30,120 bases of DNA from CAZFDE01 sp964517795 (GCA_964517795.1 CAZFDE010000033.1:1-30120); one strand, 5' to 3'; counted from the first letter of the stretch, positions 10,801-16,469 are shown. Numbers and translations are program-made. The notes: a model not told the origin generated them from the sequence alone.

Positions 10801-12748
10801 TCCCTATGAGTCCACAACAACGGTTACGCCCACACTGGGCGGGTATGCATTTTCACCGGTAAGTCGAACGTATGAAAATATTACAGCGAATCAATCGGGC
10901 ATGTATATTGCAACGCCGCGAACCTATACCATCTCCGGATCGGCTTCGATCGAAGGGGTAACCATGCAGGGATTGCCGGGTGATCCGCTAACGGACAGTA
11001 ATGGGTTCTATACGGTGGATGTCAATTACGGCTGGAACGGAACGGTTACCCCGACGAAAGTTGGCTATACGTTTGATCCGATCAGCCGGACGTATTCGAG
11101 CGTCGATGCCAATTACCCCAATGAAGATTATACGGCCATTATTGAAACATTCATCATCAGCGGCTATGTCCTGGACGGACTCGCGGAACCGCTGGAGGGG
11201 GCATTACTGCAGGCCGATAATGGCGGTGGATCCGATTCATCGGATGCCAATGGGTATTATGAGGTCGTTGTCGATTGTAACTGGTCCGGTTCGATAGCCC
11301 CGACATTAAGTGGTTATTCGTTTACACCGGTGATTAGAGACTACCATAATGTGACATCGGATATCACCTCCGGCAATAATTTTATCGGCTCCTACATGAC
11401 GTATAATACAATCAATGGTTATGTCAAAGAACCGGACGGCAATACCCCGGTCACAGACGTGTTTATCGATTACGGCGACGGCAATACGGTGACTGATGTC
11501 AATGGTTTTTACAGTATTGCAGTCCCGCAAGGATGGAGCGGCACCCTTACACCATCGTTGGAAGGCTGGTTCTTCGAGCCCAATCGTGCTGACTACAGTA
11601 ATATCGTCGGCGATGTTGAAGATGCAAATTATGCCGCCAGTATGCGGGCATATATGATTTCCGGATATGTGACCGAAACTGATGGGCTTACCCCGATCGG
11701 TGATGTGAATGTCTATGCTGAAAATGGCGGCGGGTACTTCACGAATAAATACGGCGGCGGTTCGGATATGACCGACGGCAACGGCTTCTATGAACTCATG
11801 GTCGATTATCATTTTACCGGCAGTGTCATACCGGAAAAATTGGCTTATGCATTTGATCCATGCCGGATCGATTACAATAATGTTGAGCAGGATTTTGTTG
11901 ATCAGGATTATGCCGGTAATTTTCTGACGTATGCTATTAGCGGGTGTGTGAAAAATGAATGCGGTGTTCCGCTTAGCGGCATTGTGGTCACCGCGAATAA
12001 TGGTGGTAGCTGGGATACGACGGACGCAAACGGCTGTTACCAGGTCTGGGTGGATTATAATTGGGGCGGTACCGTTACCCCATCAAATACCAGTTTCAGC
12101 TTTGAGCCTCTCAATAGATCATATGTAGATGTTCTCGCTGACGTCAATGATGCAAACTTTACGGGGTATAATCCATATGATTTCGATTGTGATGGATCGA
12201 TCGGAAACGGTGATGTTGGCGTGTTTAGCGATAACTGGTTGTCTGTCGGGCCGGATCTGATCTGTGATGTTTATAAAGCAGATGGTGCCAACACGATTAA
12301 TTTTTATGACTGGGCTGATTTTACGAATGCCTGGTTGGAGAATACAACGAAGCAAATAGTGATTGTTGACAATAATACACCCGGTACCTCATATACAGGG
12401 ACATGGGAGATATCGGCCGGCCCGGATCCCTATGGTGAAAATTCATTCTGGAGCTATGATGGAGCGCGATATCGATGGTCCTTTACCGCGACGCGTTCAG
12501 CGGCGTATCGCGTGTCCATGTGGTGGACATCGCTTTCAACCCGAAGTACCAGTATACCCGTTTATGTATGGACAGATGGAAATTTGATTGATGAGTTGAC
12601 TATAGATCAAACGATCAATGGCGGTATGTGGAATGTTTTGGGGCAATACCCTTTAGAAGCCGGCATCGAATATACGGTGACTATTATCGCACCGGACGGA
12701 ACCCCGCCCAGTACCTGTGCTGATGCTGTCATGTTTGAGCAACTCTAA
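4826..12748 (+). CDS. Giant secreted dual SGNH esterase with beta-propeller, Ig, LamG, PASTA, CarbReg repeats, dockerin-like and golvesin-like domains (about 2640 aa)
   Basis: I prefer ATG 4826 because it gives a clean signal peptide (MKAQKIYGGLVVF to VAHA, cut near residue 26); a TTG at 4805 would add 7 residues. Order: TolB/PD40-like propeller (27-275); SGNH hydrolase 1 (280-485: S289 in GDSIT, N378 in GTNN, D460/H463 in DEKHP); He_PIG (490-571); divergent unnamed domain (578-749); He_PIG (752-836); unnamed domain (844-1023); He_PIG (1029-1113); SGNH 2 (1118-1331: S1128, N1221, D1306/H1309); LamG (1336-1563); He_PIG (1571-1657); LamG (1660-1876); PASTA (1879-1947); six carboxypeptidase-regulatory-like repeats of about 82 aa (1952-2445); dockerin-like (2448-2509); golvesin C-terminal-like (2511-2640; VIVDNNTPGTSYTGTW, WNVLGQYPLEAG). 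The DHEGHGGW motif after each GDSIT block matches CE3-type acetylxylan-esterase relatives. Both catalytic sets look complete, so I infer extracellular deacetylation of polysaccharide. Confidence 0.9.
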   Translation: MKAQKIYGGLVVFISIILTMASVAHADMPEGWAVYANGGKVYCCEVSGSPVELYDGSAANACWSADGRYIFFIESSGDIWAMNNDGSDLRQLTDDTINTTESPISAYRPDPEYLLYVEGNTFYKINAWNGDKTVIHTDTVNFDGEIAISTDGTRLAARDGGDLYKIAIGGAGSIYAPRCSASISPDGQYLTKNWDGHVLMSIYTWDQAYPQTPFKDLDAPGGISWDNQRFAVNSDDYVVYKIDSGANAVGLVRVSDAVNWQIGNIAAARPDFFLGALPYRVRIMPLGDSITKGSSTCSEPDTYLNCTGYRDYLWHALTDAGFIVDFVGSQGGEFQDQYTHDNDHEGHGGWTPDGIDNNISGWLNTYYPDIVLLHIGTNNTSQTAEVESILNKIDAYEAANKPVTVILAMIINRMTYHSATTAFNDTIEAMAVSRITGGDDIIIVDMENGAGINYSTDMDDEKHPNALGYEKMADAWYPLVVSALNPSNTPPTITSTPVTTANVNFSYTYNVNATGYPTPNFNLISAPSGMNIDPNSGVLSWVPTSVGDVNIAVEASNAEGSDTQQFTITVSEEMLTEPGIVPIESITATRDAGMILTVSVNSVTYDVGAGDLVIGTSVRYNSDDSIYTGGNYPTEDADNFDMNDMTTMDDCSYIETMFTEAATTFIIFENGGNDNIAIQGIDSGGNLVGSVMNISAGSADYGVTGYLSGLNQSVEGFAVTMETPVYGIRMTDGGPGTDPISISAVADSNTNVAPTIISTPVTEAIVGQSYTYDVDATGNPAPTYSLISAPNSMTINPSSGVISWTPSATGDFDVTAGASNGISPDANQMFTITVSSEPPAPPAGLTPITSITADGTSGVDPISLTSVTIGSYTVNVDDLRTGTGSGTGGSGTYPVENADNFNITSFASLLNPHDIVNFGGGLFADENGDNPDFIIFENGGNDTGTIQAIFSDDSLGQPVSFSAANWGDTGFDSTVGAQDIMGMAFEIRDLLDADGNNLTNSSVIKGIRLSSSGLDPSCVCAVISGPAGSAPVITSSAITTATVGLLYRYDVDATGSPAPTYSLITAPAGMTINSTTGMISWTPSSVGDVNVTVGASNGNSPDDQQNFTISVTSGSTGQPIIIMPLGDSITKGSTGLGEPESDKIGYRWYLHELLLGAGYNFDFVGSEEHGSTSGYVFDYDHEGHGGWTDTDIANTVYGFLEDVYNDIGKHVEIILLHIGTNGLDPSPDDVNDILDEIDQYESDYGTSITVFLARIINHKTYSSTVTQFNDNIEALALDRVATLGDDIIMVDMEDGAGIDYPNEMTDSIHPNLAAYEKMANLWFAHLDAYLAPGECPNSMSHYWHLDEDSPWYMDAYGINDGFAVNYPAQTVGMVGYGQEFDGIESEINIADDSSFDWGPTDSFSIEFWMKKDTTCPGTSSNDNNVIVGRAGDGGGLNHWWVGVNCNAADEQGVVKFNLLDSGGGAAVFSTTNVLDGRWHHVVAVRDGTTGQHKIYVDGGEPEGAVSHTYSTGFDASTALNIGWIDLIGGYRYEGIVDELAIYNDALTTAEIQLHYDNGLAGLGYCTTVSLASPVITSTAVTNGYIDHLYQYDVDASGIPAPTYALVSGPNGMAIDVNTGLIQWVPDVSQAGNNPVEVMAQNTEGSDTQSFNVYVTEAPPCPNNMVHYWKLDETDGSPYEDSVGAADASCTSCPVSTSGQVNNALNFDGSSESLLTSTVSNPTSAITVMAWINPDSTASYDRGILSKADAFVLEVESSGSEISFSILDDGTHYEFESDDAGNTISTGIWTHVAVTFDGTTVTLYLDGDYVDSATGLPVSSITNSSAGYSIGWTSHTEWGSNRYFDGKIDEVAVFDRALGAAEIQQLYDNGLAGQGYCPGPDNMAVPDVIDLPQAQAESDIAAAGLVVGSITTDYSDTIAEGNVISTVPSAGTMVPQGSIVDMVVSLGSGTNPPVMISGYVLLGDASPVPGVLVSETGGDSDTTDSNGYYELEVPYESTTTVTPTLGGYAFSPVSRTYENITANQSGMYIATPRTYTISGSASIEGVTMQGLPGDPLTDSNGFYTVDVNYGWNGTVTPTKVGYTFDPISRTYSSVDANYPNEDYTAIIETFIISGYVLDGLAEPLEGALLQADNGGGSDSSDANGYYEVVVDCNWSGSIAPTLSGYSFTPVIRDYHNVTSDITSGNNFIGSYMTYNTINGYVKEPDGNTPVTDVFIDYGDGNTVTDVNGFYSIAVPQGWSGTLTPSLEGWFFEPNRADYSNIVGDVEDANYAASMRAYMISGYVTETDGLTPIGDVNVYAENGGGYFTNKYGGGSDMTDGNGFYELMVDYHFTGSVIPEKLAYAFDPCRIDYNNVEQDFVDQDYAGNFLTYAISGCVKNECGVPLSGIVVTANNGGSWDTTDANGCYQVWVDYNWGGTVTPSNTSFSFEPLNRSYVDVLADVNDANFTGYNPYDFDCDGSIGNGDVGVFSDNWLSVGPDLICDVYKADGANTINFYDWADFTNAWLENTTKQIVIVDNNTPGTSYTGTWEISAGPDPYGENSFWSYDGARYRWSFTATRSAAYRVSMWWTSLSTRSTSIPVYVWTDGNLIDELTIDQTINGGMWNVLGQYPLEAGIEYTVTIIAPDGTPPSTCADAVMFEQL

Positions 12749-12827
12749 ATAGTAAAAACAGCATCGATTTTTTAGTCGGTCATAACCGTGATGTAAGCTA
12801 AGGTTGGTTGAACAAAAATTGTTTAAC

Positions 12828-12842
12828 GCGACTGCCAGTCGC
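12828..12842. terminator. Inverted repeat after the giant esterase gene
   Basis: GCGACT, loop GCC, AGTCGC form a perfect short hairpin, followed by C and TTTT at 12844-12847. An overlapping alternative stem (CGCC, TTTT, GGCG at 12840-12851) competes with it. It lies about 80 bases past the stop codon, so terminator function is plausible but weak. Confidence 0.35.
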
Positions 12843-12866
12843 CTTTTGGCGGAGGAAAGTGGATTA

Positions 12867-12897
12867 TTGGTCCGGTATCGCGGTGCCCGGTGGCAGG
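12867..12897 (+). repeat. Imperfect direct repeat, right copy (partner at 906-937)
   Basis: It begins TTGGTCCGGTAT and ends CGGTGGCAGG, like the left copy, in the same orientation. It lies about 120 bases beyond the stop of the giant esterase gene. Confidence 0.65.
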
Positions 12898-12974
12898 TGC
12901 TTCAGCCATGACCAGACAAAGGACAAGTAAAGAAAAGTGTGAAAGATTCGTGACACTACCTTTATGATCACTCT

Positions 12975-12997
12975 CTTATGAGTTCTCAATAACGGAC
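12975..12997 (+). repeat. Short repeat, uninterrupted copy (partner at 16406-16456)
   Basis: CTTATGAGTTC runs directly into TCAATAACGGAC here. At 16406-16456 the same two blocks are separated by about 26 extra bases bounded by GAGTTC and GAACTC. Confidence 0.55.
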
Positions 12998-13092
12998 TGC
13001 GAAACCCAGAGCTGCAGGTCGCGGTCCTGCCGGCCGCAATCGGCACATTCTGACTTTCAACCTCATCTACAAATGGTTGACGCGCTTAGTCG

Positions 13093-13269
13093 CTAAGGTT
13101 TTTGGGGTGCCAACAACGCCCATATCAGCAGTAGGATAAAAACCACCAGAAAGATAAAAAACAAGATTCGAGCGATGCCGGCCGCCGCTGCAGCGATATT
13201 GGTAAAGCCAAATATTGCCGCAATAACGGCGATGACAAAAAATATTAATGCCCATTTTAATAGATTCAT
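13093..13269 (-). CDS. DUF1328 (YtjA-like) small membrane protein, 58 aa
   Basis: The minus-strand frame from ATG 13269 reads MNLLKWALIFFVIAVIAAIF, then GFTNIAAAAAGIARILFFIF, then LVVFILLLIWALLAPQKP and a stop. Two hydrophobic helices, the central GFTNIAAAAAGIARILF block and a length near 55-60 aa are characteristic of the DUF1328/YtjA family. Family members are inner-membrane proteins, often found in stress-associated sets with CsbD-like or entericidin-like genes; their biochemical role is not established. GGAAA precedes the start by about 6 bases. It is the third gene of a minus-strand mini-operon, 33 bases after the lipoprotein gene. Confidence 0.9.
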   Translation of the reverse strand: MNLLKWALIFFVIAVIAAIFGFTNIAAAAAGIARILFFIFLVVFILLLIWALLAPQKP

Positions 13270-13302
13270 ATTTATTTCCGTTTTAAGCTTATTTGTGAAT
13301 GC

Positions 13303-13749
13303 CTATTTTTCCGCCGGCTTGTCATATTCGGCTTTCACGTTTTGGTAAGCATCCTGTAGCTCATTGATCGCGGTATCAAATGCATCTTTGGTGTCTTGCC
13401 AGTTTTCCTTACCTGCTTCTTGCAATTCGGTGAGTTTTTGCCTGGCGGTGTTCAATTTTTCATCAAGCTGTGTACTCATGTCCTGCCAGGCCTGATTGCC
13501 GGAATCTTTGATATCCGTGATCAACTGGCGGGTATCTTTTTCTAATTGATTGTAAGTTTCGTTCACCTTTTCCATCATTGACTCCTTTTGTTGTTGGAGA
13601 TAGGAACCGCCTGTCTCCACAGCTTCTGCCACATCTTGCTGAACTTCATTGACATCAGTGGTTTCATTTGGTTGGTCTTTTTGTTTGCACCCATAAATTA
13701 ATATCAATGTGCACACGATTAGTATGTATCTGAATGTCTTTTTCAACAT
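13303..13749 (-). CDS. Helical lipoprotein of unknown function, 148 aa
   Basis: Residues 1-21 are a lipoprotein signal ending in LIYGC, so C21 is the likely lipidated cysteine. The rest is almost entirely charged amphipathic helix with repeated aromatic spacing (SMMEKVNETYNQLEKDTRQ, WQDMSTQLDEKLNTARQ, WQDTKDAFDTAINELQDAYQ). This suggests a coiled coil or a repeat of about 22-25 residues, apolipoprotein- or LEA-like in style. No enzymatic motif is seen. GAGGTGAG precedes the ATG. It sits between the entericidin-like and DUF1328 genes with 33-base gaps on each side, so co-transcription is likely. I infer an envelope stress or membrane-stabilising protein. Confidence 0.85.
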   Translation of the reverse strand: MLKKTFRYILIVCTLILIYGCKQKDQPNETTDVNEVQQDVAEAVETGGSYLQQQKESMMEKVNETYNQLEKDTRQLITDIKDSGNQAWQDMSTQLDEKLNTARQKLTELQEAGKENWQDTKDAFDTAINELQDAYQNVKAEYDKPAEK

Positions 13750-13782
13750 GACTCACCTCGCAGTCTAAATGATTCAAGAGAT

Positions 13783-13920
13783 TTAATCGGCAGCCGCCTC
13801 TATTTCTTCGCCGCCGCTTTCGATGTCTTCGCCCATTCCTTCTATTGTGTTGCATGCGGGTAAAGCGACAGTCAATATACTCAACACACCGATAAGCATC
13901 CATTTCATTAATCTGTTCAT
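13783..13920 (-). CDS. Entericidin-like small lipoprotein, 45 aa
   Basis: The minus-strand frame from ATG 13920 gives MNRLMKWMLIGVLSILTVAL, then PACNTIEGMGEDIESGGEEI, then EAAAD and a stop. A lipobox (ALPAC, C23) is followed by the entericidin signature CNTxxGxGEDIxSGGExI. Entericidin A/B in enteric bacteria are short lipoproteins tied to stationary-phase and osmotic stress, described as a toxin/antidote pair; here only one member is present. AAAGGA precedes the start by 6 bases. It is the first gene of the three-gene minus-strand operon, behind an operator-like palindrome. Confidence 0.85.
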   Translation of the reverse strand: MNRLMKWMLIGVLSILTVALPACNTIEGMGEDIESGGEEIEAAAD

Positions 13921-13953
13921 GTGATTGTCCTTTCAATATGCGGTTAAACTGAT

Positions 13954-13993
13954 TTTATACTCTATTTTTCTGTTTACACGGAATATGTAAACA
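13954..13993 (-). promoter_or_regulatory. Promoter -10 and operator-like palindrome of the entericidin operon
   Basis: TGTTTACA at 13971-13978 and TGTAAACA at 13986-13993 form a perfect 8-bp inverted repeat with a 7-base spacer. On the minus strand a TATAAA box lies at 13959-13954, so the palindrome covers the -35 region. That is the expected position for a repressor, or for an activator replacing a poor -35 box (none is seen). Confidence 0.5.
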
Positions 13994-14112
13994 AGGTAAT
14001 TCCTCAATCGCGTAGCGGTTTATGCTTAATGTAAAGCGACTTCGACGGAGATCGCATTGCAGGTGCGAGAGGGACTAAAATAATAATGGGCGCTCATAAA
14101 AGGCGATTGGAC

Positions 14113-15255
14113 TTACAGGCCGACCAGCAGCAGTATCACATCTAAAATAAAGAGTAATACAATCGTTGCTTCCAGCAGGACCATCCAGAAATTAATCCAG
14201 TCCTGCTGAATGAGCTGGTAAAGATCGCCCAGTGTTTTCAGTTTCTCATGGATCACACGATACCAGTCTGACAAATGAAATCGATTCGACAAGCACGTAT
14301 AAACTCTTGCCAGATGCCAGTCACCGAAAAACTTTGTAATATTCGACAGTTCGTCGCTGAACCGGGCCAGGTCAATGCGAATTTCGCGAAGACTGCGATG
14401 AATTTCCCGGCTGACTTTGACTCTGCGTTTGGACAGGTCCCGATACGCTTTCTCGAGCGAGCTGTCCAGGAGACGATCGTAGGCGGACAGCTCCAACAGT
14501 TGGACATTGGCCACCTCCATAATATGCAGAATATCATCCAGGCTGTCCTTTTCGCCGATCACCAGGGCCGCATCCCAGTCGATCACCGTTAAATCATGGC
14601 AATAGTATGTCAGATACTGGCCGGTCGATTCCAGGGCTTCCTGTTCTGATAAATAGGCTGCGGGCTCCTCTTCGGTTAAAAGCCCTGCGATCTCACGTCG
14701 ATTTTCATTGAGCCAGTCTTCGGCCTGAAATGTCCCGTCGTCCGTATGCGGCAAATCGTACAGACAAAAAACCGTATAGCTTTCTCCCGCCCCCAGCGCG
14801 GGTACCGGTTTAATGCAATACGGCTGCAATTGCGCTCTGGCCTGCTCGGCGATTGTTCGGGCTTCATCTTCAATTGTGTTTTGATCCAACTGGAGTTCGT
14901 GATAATTGACCAAATGCTGGATCGCGCTAACCTCGAACGGAACGCGAATCACGATGCTAATCACCCCCACGTTGAAGACCTTAATACTGCGTTGGACAGA
15001 AACCGTTGCATCGGCGACTTTTTTGGGTGCAGGCTCCAGCGTTGCCATTTGAGGTTGGTAGAAAAAAAGCTGTTTCGGGCTGCGCTTACTTGGCCCGATG
15101 GAATAATGCTGCAGCGATCGACCGAGCAGTTCCGTCATTGGGATGCGTTTCATATCATACGCGATATCGAAAGCGTAGATATAAACCGCCTCGCCACGAT
15201 ACATATGGTTTTGCGGATTATCGTCGTCGGCATGATCGGGTTGTTCGTTTTTCAT
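14113..15255 (-). CDS. RMD1/DUF155-like membrane-anchored protein (tentative), 380 aa
   Basis: This 380-residue protein starts with a hydrophilic N-terminus. It has a mixed alpha/beta body containing YTVFCLYDLPHTDDGTFQ and YYCHDLTVIDWDAALVIGE, then a helical part (ILHIMEVANVQLLELSAYD, LEKAYRDLSKRRVKVS). It ends in a single hydrophobic segment (WMVLLEATIVLLFILDVILL, about 356-376). A body plus helices and a C-terminal transmembrane segment after a conserved LLE is the layout of RMD1/DUF155 proteins. My match is from memory and not decisive. No ribosome site is seen, so the start could be another Met such as that of MYRGEAVYIYAF. A decayed paralogue fragment lies at 15935-16030. Confidence 0.6.
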   Translation of the reverse strand: MKNEQPDHADDDNPQNHMYRGEAVYIYAFDIAYDMKRIPMTELLGRSLQHYSIGPSKRSPKQLFFYQPQMATLEPAPKKVADATVSVQRSIKVFNVGVISIVIRVPFEVSAIQHLVNYHELQLDQNTIEDEARTIAEQARAQLQPYCIKPVPALGAGESYTVFCLYDLPHTDDGTFQAEDWLNENRREIAGLLTEEEPAAYLSEQEALESTGQYLTYYCHDLTVIDWDAALVIGEKDSLDDILHIMEVANVQLLELSAYDRLLDSSLEKAYRDLSKRRVKVSREIHRSLREIRIDLARFSDELSNITKFFGDWHLARVYTCLSNRFHLSDWYRVIHEKLKTLGDLYQLIQQDWINFWMVLLEATIVLLFILDVILLLVGL

Positions 15256-15331
15256 AAAAGAATCGGCTCAAAACCAAAATTATTATCTGATTTTAACGTC
15301 ATCGGGCACATGCTCCTTGTTCATTGAGCCC

Positions 15332-15361
15332 ATTCTAACAAGGTAATATATTGAGTTTCAA
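15332..15361 (-). promoter_or_regulatory. Promoter of the RMD1-like gene
   Basis: On the minus strand TTGAAA (15361-15356) is followed by an 18-base spacer and TAGAAT (15337-15332). The leader to the start codon is about 70 nt. Confidence 0.5.
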
Positions 15362-15373
15362 TCAGGAAAAGCC

Positions 15374-15388
15374 TTAAATTTTAAGTTT
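15374..15388. repeat. 15-base repeat shared with 24785-24799
   Basis: TTAAATTTTAAGTTT occurs exactly at both places, each time just outside a minus-strand gene. It includes the palindromic core TTAAA-T-TTTAA. Confidence 0.35.
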
Positions 15389-15455
15389 CAAACGAGCTGC
15401 TTAAGGGCAGTATTTATAAGGGCTTATGTGATCTTAGAAAAAATTAAAAATTTTC

Positions 15456-15484
15456 TTGACCATTCTCAGTGATTTTTCTATAAT
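15456..15484 (+). promoter_or_regulatory. Near-consensus sigma-70 promoter for a candidate small RNA
   Basis: TTGACC at 15456-15461, an exact 17-base spacer, and a perfect TATAAT at 15479-15484. This is the best promoter in the window, yet no gene follows on the plus strand for more than 1 kb. Predicted start is near 15491. Confidence 0.75.
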
Positions 15485-15490
15485 CATTAC

Positions 15491-15575
15491 CAGTAAAAGG
15501 TAACTTGCATTGAGCCAGATAGTCTTTAATTATAAAAAAAAATCGGCCTGAACTTCGCGGGTTCAGACCGTTTTT
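15491..15575 (+). ncRNA. Candidate small RNA, about 85 nt
   Basis: The unit is defined by the promoter at 15456-15484 and an intrinsic terminator ending at 15575. The body is an unstructured A/U-rich 5' part followed by nine or more A residues and the terminator stem. It contains no plausible ORF. I recognise no known RNA family (not 6S, 4.5S or tmRNA by motif). Read-through would add the GGA-loop hairpin at 15587-15615. Confidence 0.5.
15544..15575 (+). terminator. Intrinsic terminator of the candidate small RNA
   Basis: CGGCCTGAAC at 15544-15553 pairs with GTTCAGACCG at 15561-15570 (one C-A mismatch) around TTCGCGG, followed by TTTTT. A long A tract upstream means it could also work on the minus strand. 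Confidence 0.75.
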
Positions 15576-15586
15576 CGGGGTTTTTT

Positions 15587-15615
15587 CGCTTAGAGGAGGA
15601 GATCCTGACTAAGCG
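15587..15615 (+). other. Hairpin with purine-rich GGA loop
   Basis: CGCTTAG at 15587-15593 pairs with CTAAGCG at 15609-15615. An inner AGGA/TCCT stem leaves GGAGA in the loop. GGA in hairpin loops is the known binding motif of CsrA/RsmA, but one copy is little evidence. An AGGAGGA ribosome-site-like sequence follows at 15626-15632. Confidence 0.4.
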
Positions 15616-15752
15616 TGTCCCATACAGGAGGAATATGCCATTTATTCATTTATCAATTGATTTAATAACTTGTACAATATTCTAACAGAGCCAATTAATT
15701 TTCGCAATATAAATCCAAGTTTTTTTGCGCAAAATAAAAAATTTTTTTAAAT

Positions 15753-15782
15753 ACCGCGTTTTTAGCTTAAAAACACGGTTTT
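15753..15782 (+). terminator. Terminator-like inverted repeat
   Basis: ACCG plus GTTTTTA (15753-15764) pairs with TAAAAAC plus CGGT (15768-15779), with one mismatched pair between the blocks and a GCT loop, ending in TTTT. No gene ends nearby on the plus strand. Confidence 0.45.
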
Positions 15783-15934
15783 CAATCCTTCATAATGGCT
15801 TAGAAATGCTAAGTATAAAAAAATCTTCGAAGTGAAACGGGAAAAAGCATAACAAAAAGCACTGGTCGCACCTTTATTTGCGGTCAAGCATCAAGACCCG
15901 CCTTGATCGGAAAGCCGACAGCTCTGCCCGATAT

Positions 15935-16030
15935 TCAAAAGCGGTATTTAAAAAAATTTTGAAATAGCAATCCTGGTTTTAATTGGCGTTTCATCTCATA
16001 CGCGATATTGAATGCGTAACCATACACCAT
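15935..16030 (-). pseudogene. Relic of a paralogue of the RMD1-like gene (N-terminal fragment)
   Basis: The minus-strand frame from 16030 reads MVYGYAFNIAYEMKRQLKPG, then LLFQNFFKYRF and a stop. The intact gene at 14113-15255 has AVYIYAFDIAYDMKR, then LLGRSLQHYSI at the matching position. The DNA is also similar: CATACGCGATAT occurs in both, flanked by related bases. Only about 30 codons survive before a stop, and no continuation of the family is seen beyond it, so this is a decayed duplicate. It lies next to another gene remnant. Confidence 0.65.
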
Positions 16031-16049
16031 TCCAATAGGATAAAAAATA

Positions 16050-16400
16050 TTAATATGCGCCGATCAACCAATGTTGAGCCATCATAGCCAAGTCCTTAAT
16101 GTCAACATTTTGATCGCCATTGAAGTCTCGGCCGCCACATGCGCCGCAATCGGCCTGTTTCCACATGTAGCTAAATCGGGCAAAATCAACCAGGTCGATA
16201 CGAGCGTCAATGTTGATGTCGCCGACGAGGCGGAGCGGCGTCAACAGAAAGCCGCGAATATTACCGCCATCAATACGACCGAAGCCGATGTAAAAGAAGC
16301 GGCTCGAATGAGTGTTATTAATGAGGGTGCATAAAAGGGTGCATCCAGTTGCTGAAAAATCTTGTGAGTTCATGCAGGACGAAAAACCACAACACGACAT
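16050..16400 (-). pseudogene. Orphan C-terminal dockerin-like fragment
   Basis: The last 60 residues of this 116-codon minus-strand frame carry a clear dockerin/EF-hand-like pair: GDINIDARIDLVDFARFSYM, then DFNGDQNVDIKDLAMMAQHW. Preceding residues (FYIGFGRIDGGNIRGFLLTP) look like the end of a secreted repeat protein. The N-terminal 40 residues are Cys/Ser-rich without a signal peptide, and no ribosome site precedes the ATG. In related proteins such modules end long secreted proteins, so this is read as the surviving 3' end of a lost gene. Confidence 0.6.
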
Positions 16401-16405
16401 AAGCC

Positions 16406-16456
16406 CTTATGAGTTCACAAGTAAAGAGGAACTTGCTGGAACTCTCAATAACGGAC
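16406..16456 (+). repeat. Short repeat, interrupted copy with internal hairpin
   Basis: CTTATGAGTTC (16406-16416) and TCTCAATAACGGAC (16443-16456) match 12975-12997 but are split by about 26 bases. The insert is bounded by GAGTTC (16411-16416) and GAACTC (16439-16444), which can pair. It contains ACAAGTAAAGA, also found at 12923-12933. Confidence 0.5.
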
Positions 16457-16469
16457 AAAAACTATCCAG

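Larger units (their letters stand above)
12749..13092. other. Gene-free spacer between convergent units
   Basis: This 344-base stretch carries the hairpin at 12828, the direct-repeat copy at 12867 and the CTTATGAGTTC repeat at 12975. The copy of ACAAGTAAAGA at 12923-12933 also recurs at 16417-16427. No credible coding sequence is seen on either strand. Confidence 0.5.
15256..15934. other. AT-rich gene-poor region holding RNA-like elements
   Basis: This region of about 680 bases holds the RMD1-like gene's promoter, a complete promoter-terminator unit (15456-15575), a GGA-loop hairpin (15587-15615) and a second terminator-like stem (15753-15782). It also has a small stem of CTTAG/CTAAG at 15799-15813 and ATCAAG/CTTGAT pairing within about 15888-15905. 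No ORF over 60 codons looks real. Confidence 0.5.

Noticed and set aside
12864..13046. Minus-strand ORF of 60 codons over the repeat region
   Set aside because: No ribosome site or family match, and it covers the direct repeats; most likely non-coding.
13067..13255. Minus-strand ORF of 62 codons
   Set aside because: It is in the wrong frame over the DUF1328 gene at 13093-13269, which fits its family perfectly.
15635..15685. 16-codon ORF after AGGAGGA
   Set aside because: The ribosome-like site is only 2 bases from the ATG and the peptide is very short; noted with the RNA elements instead.
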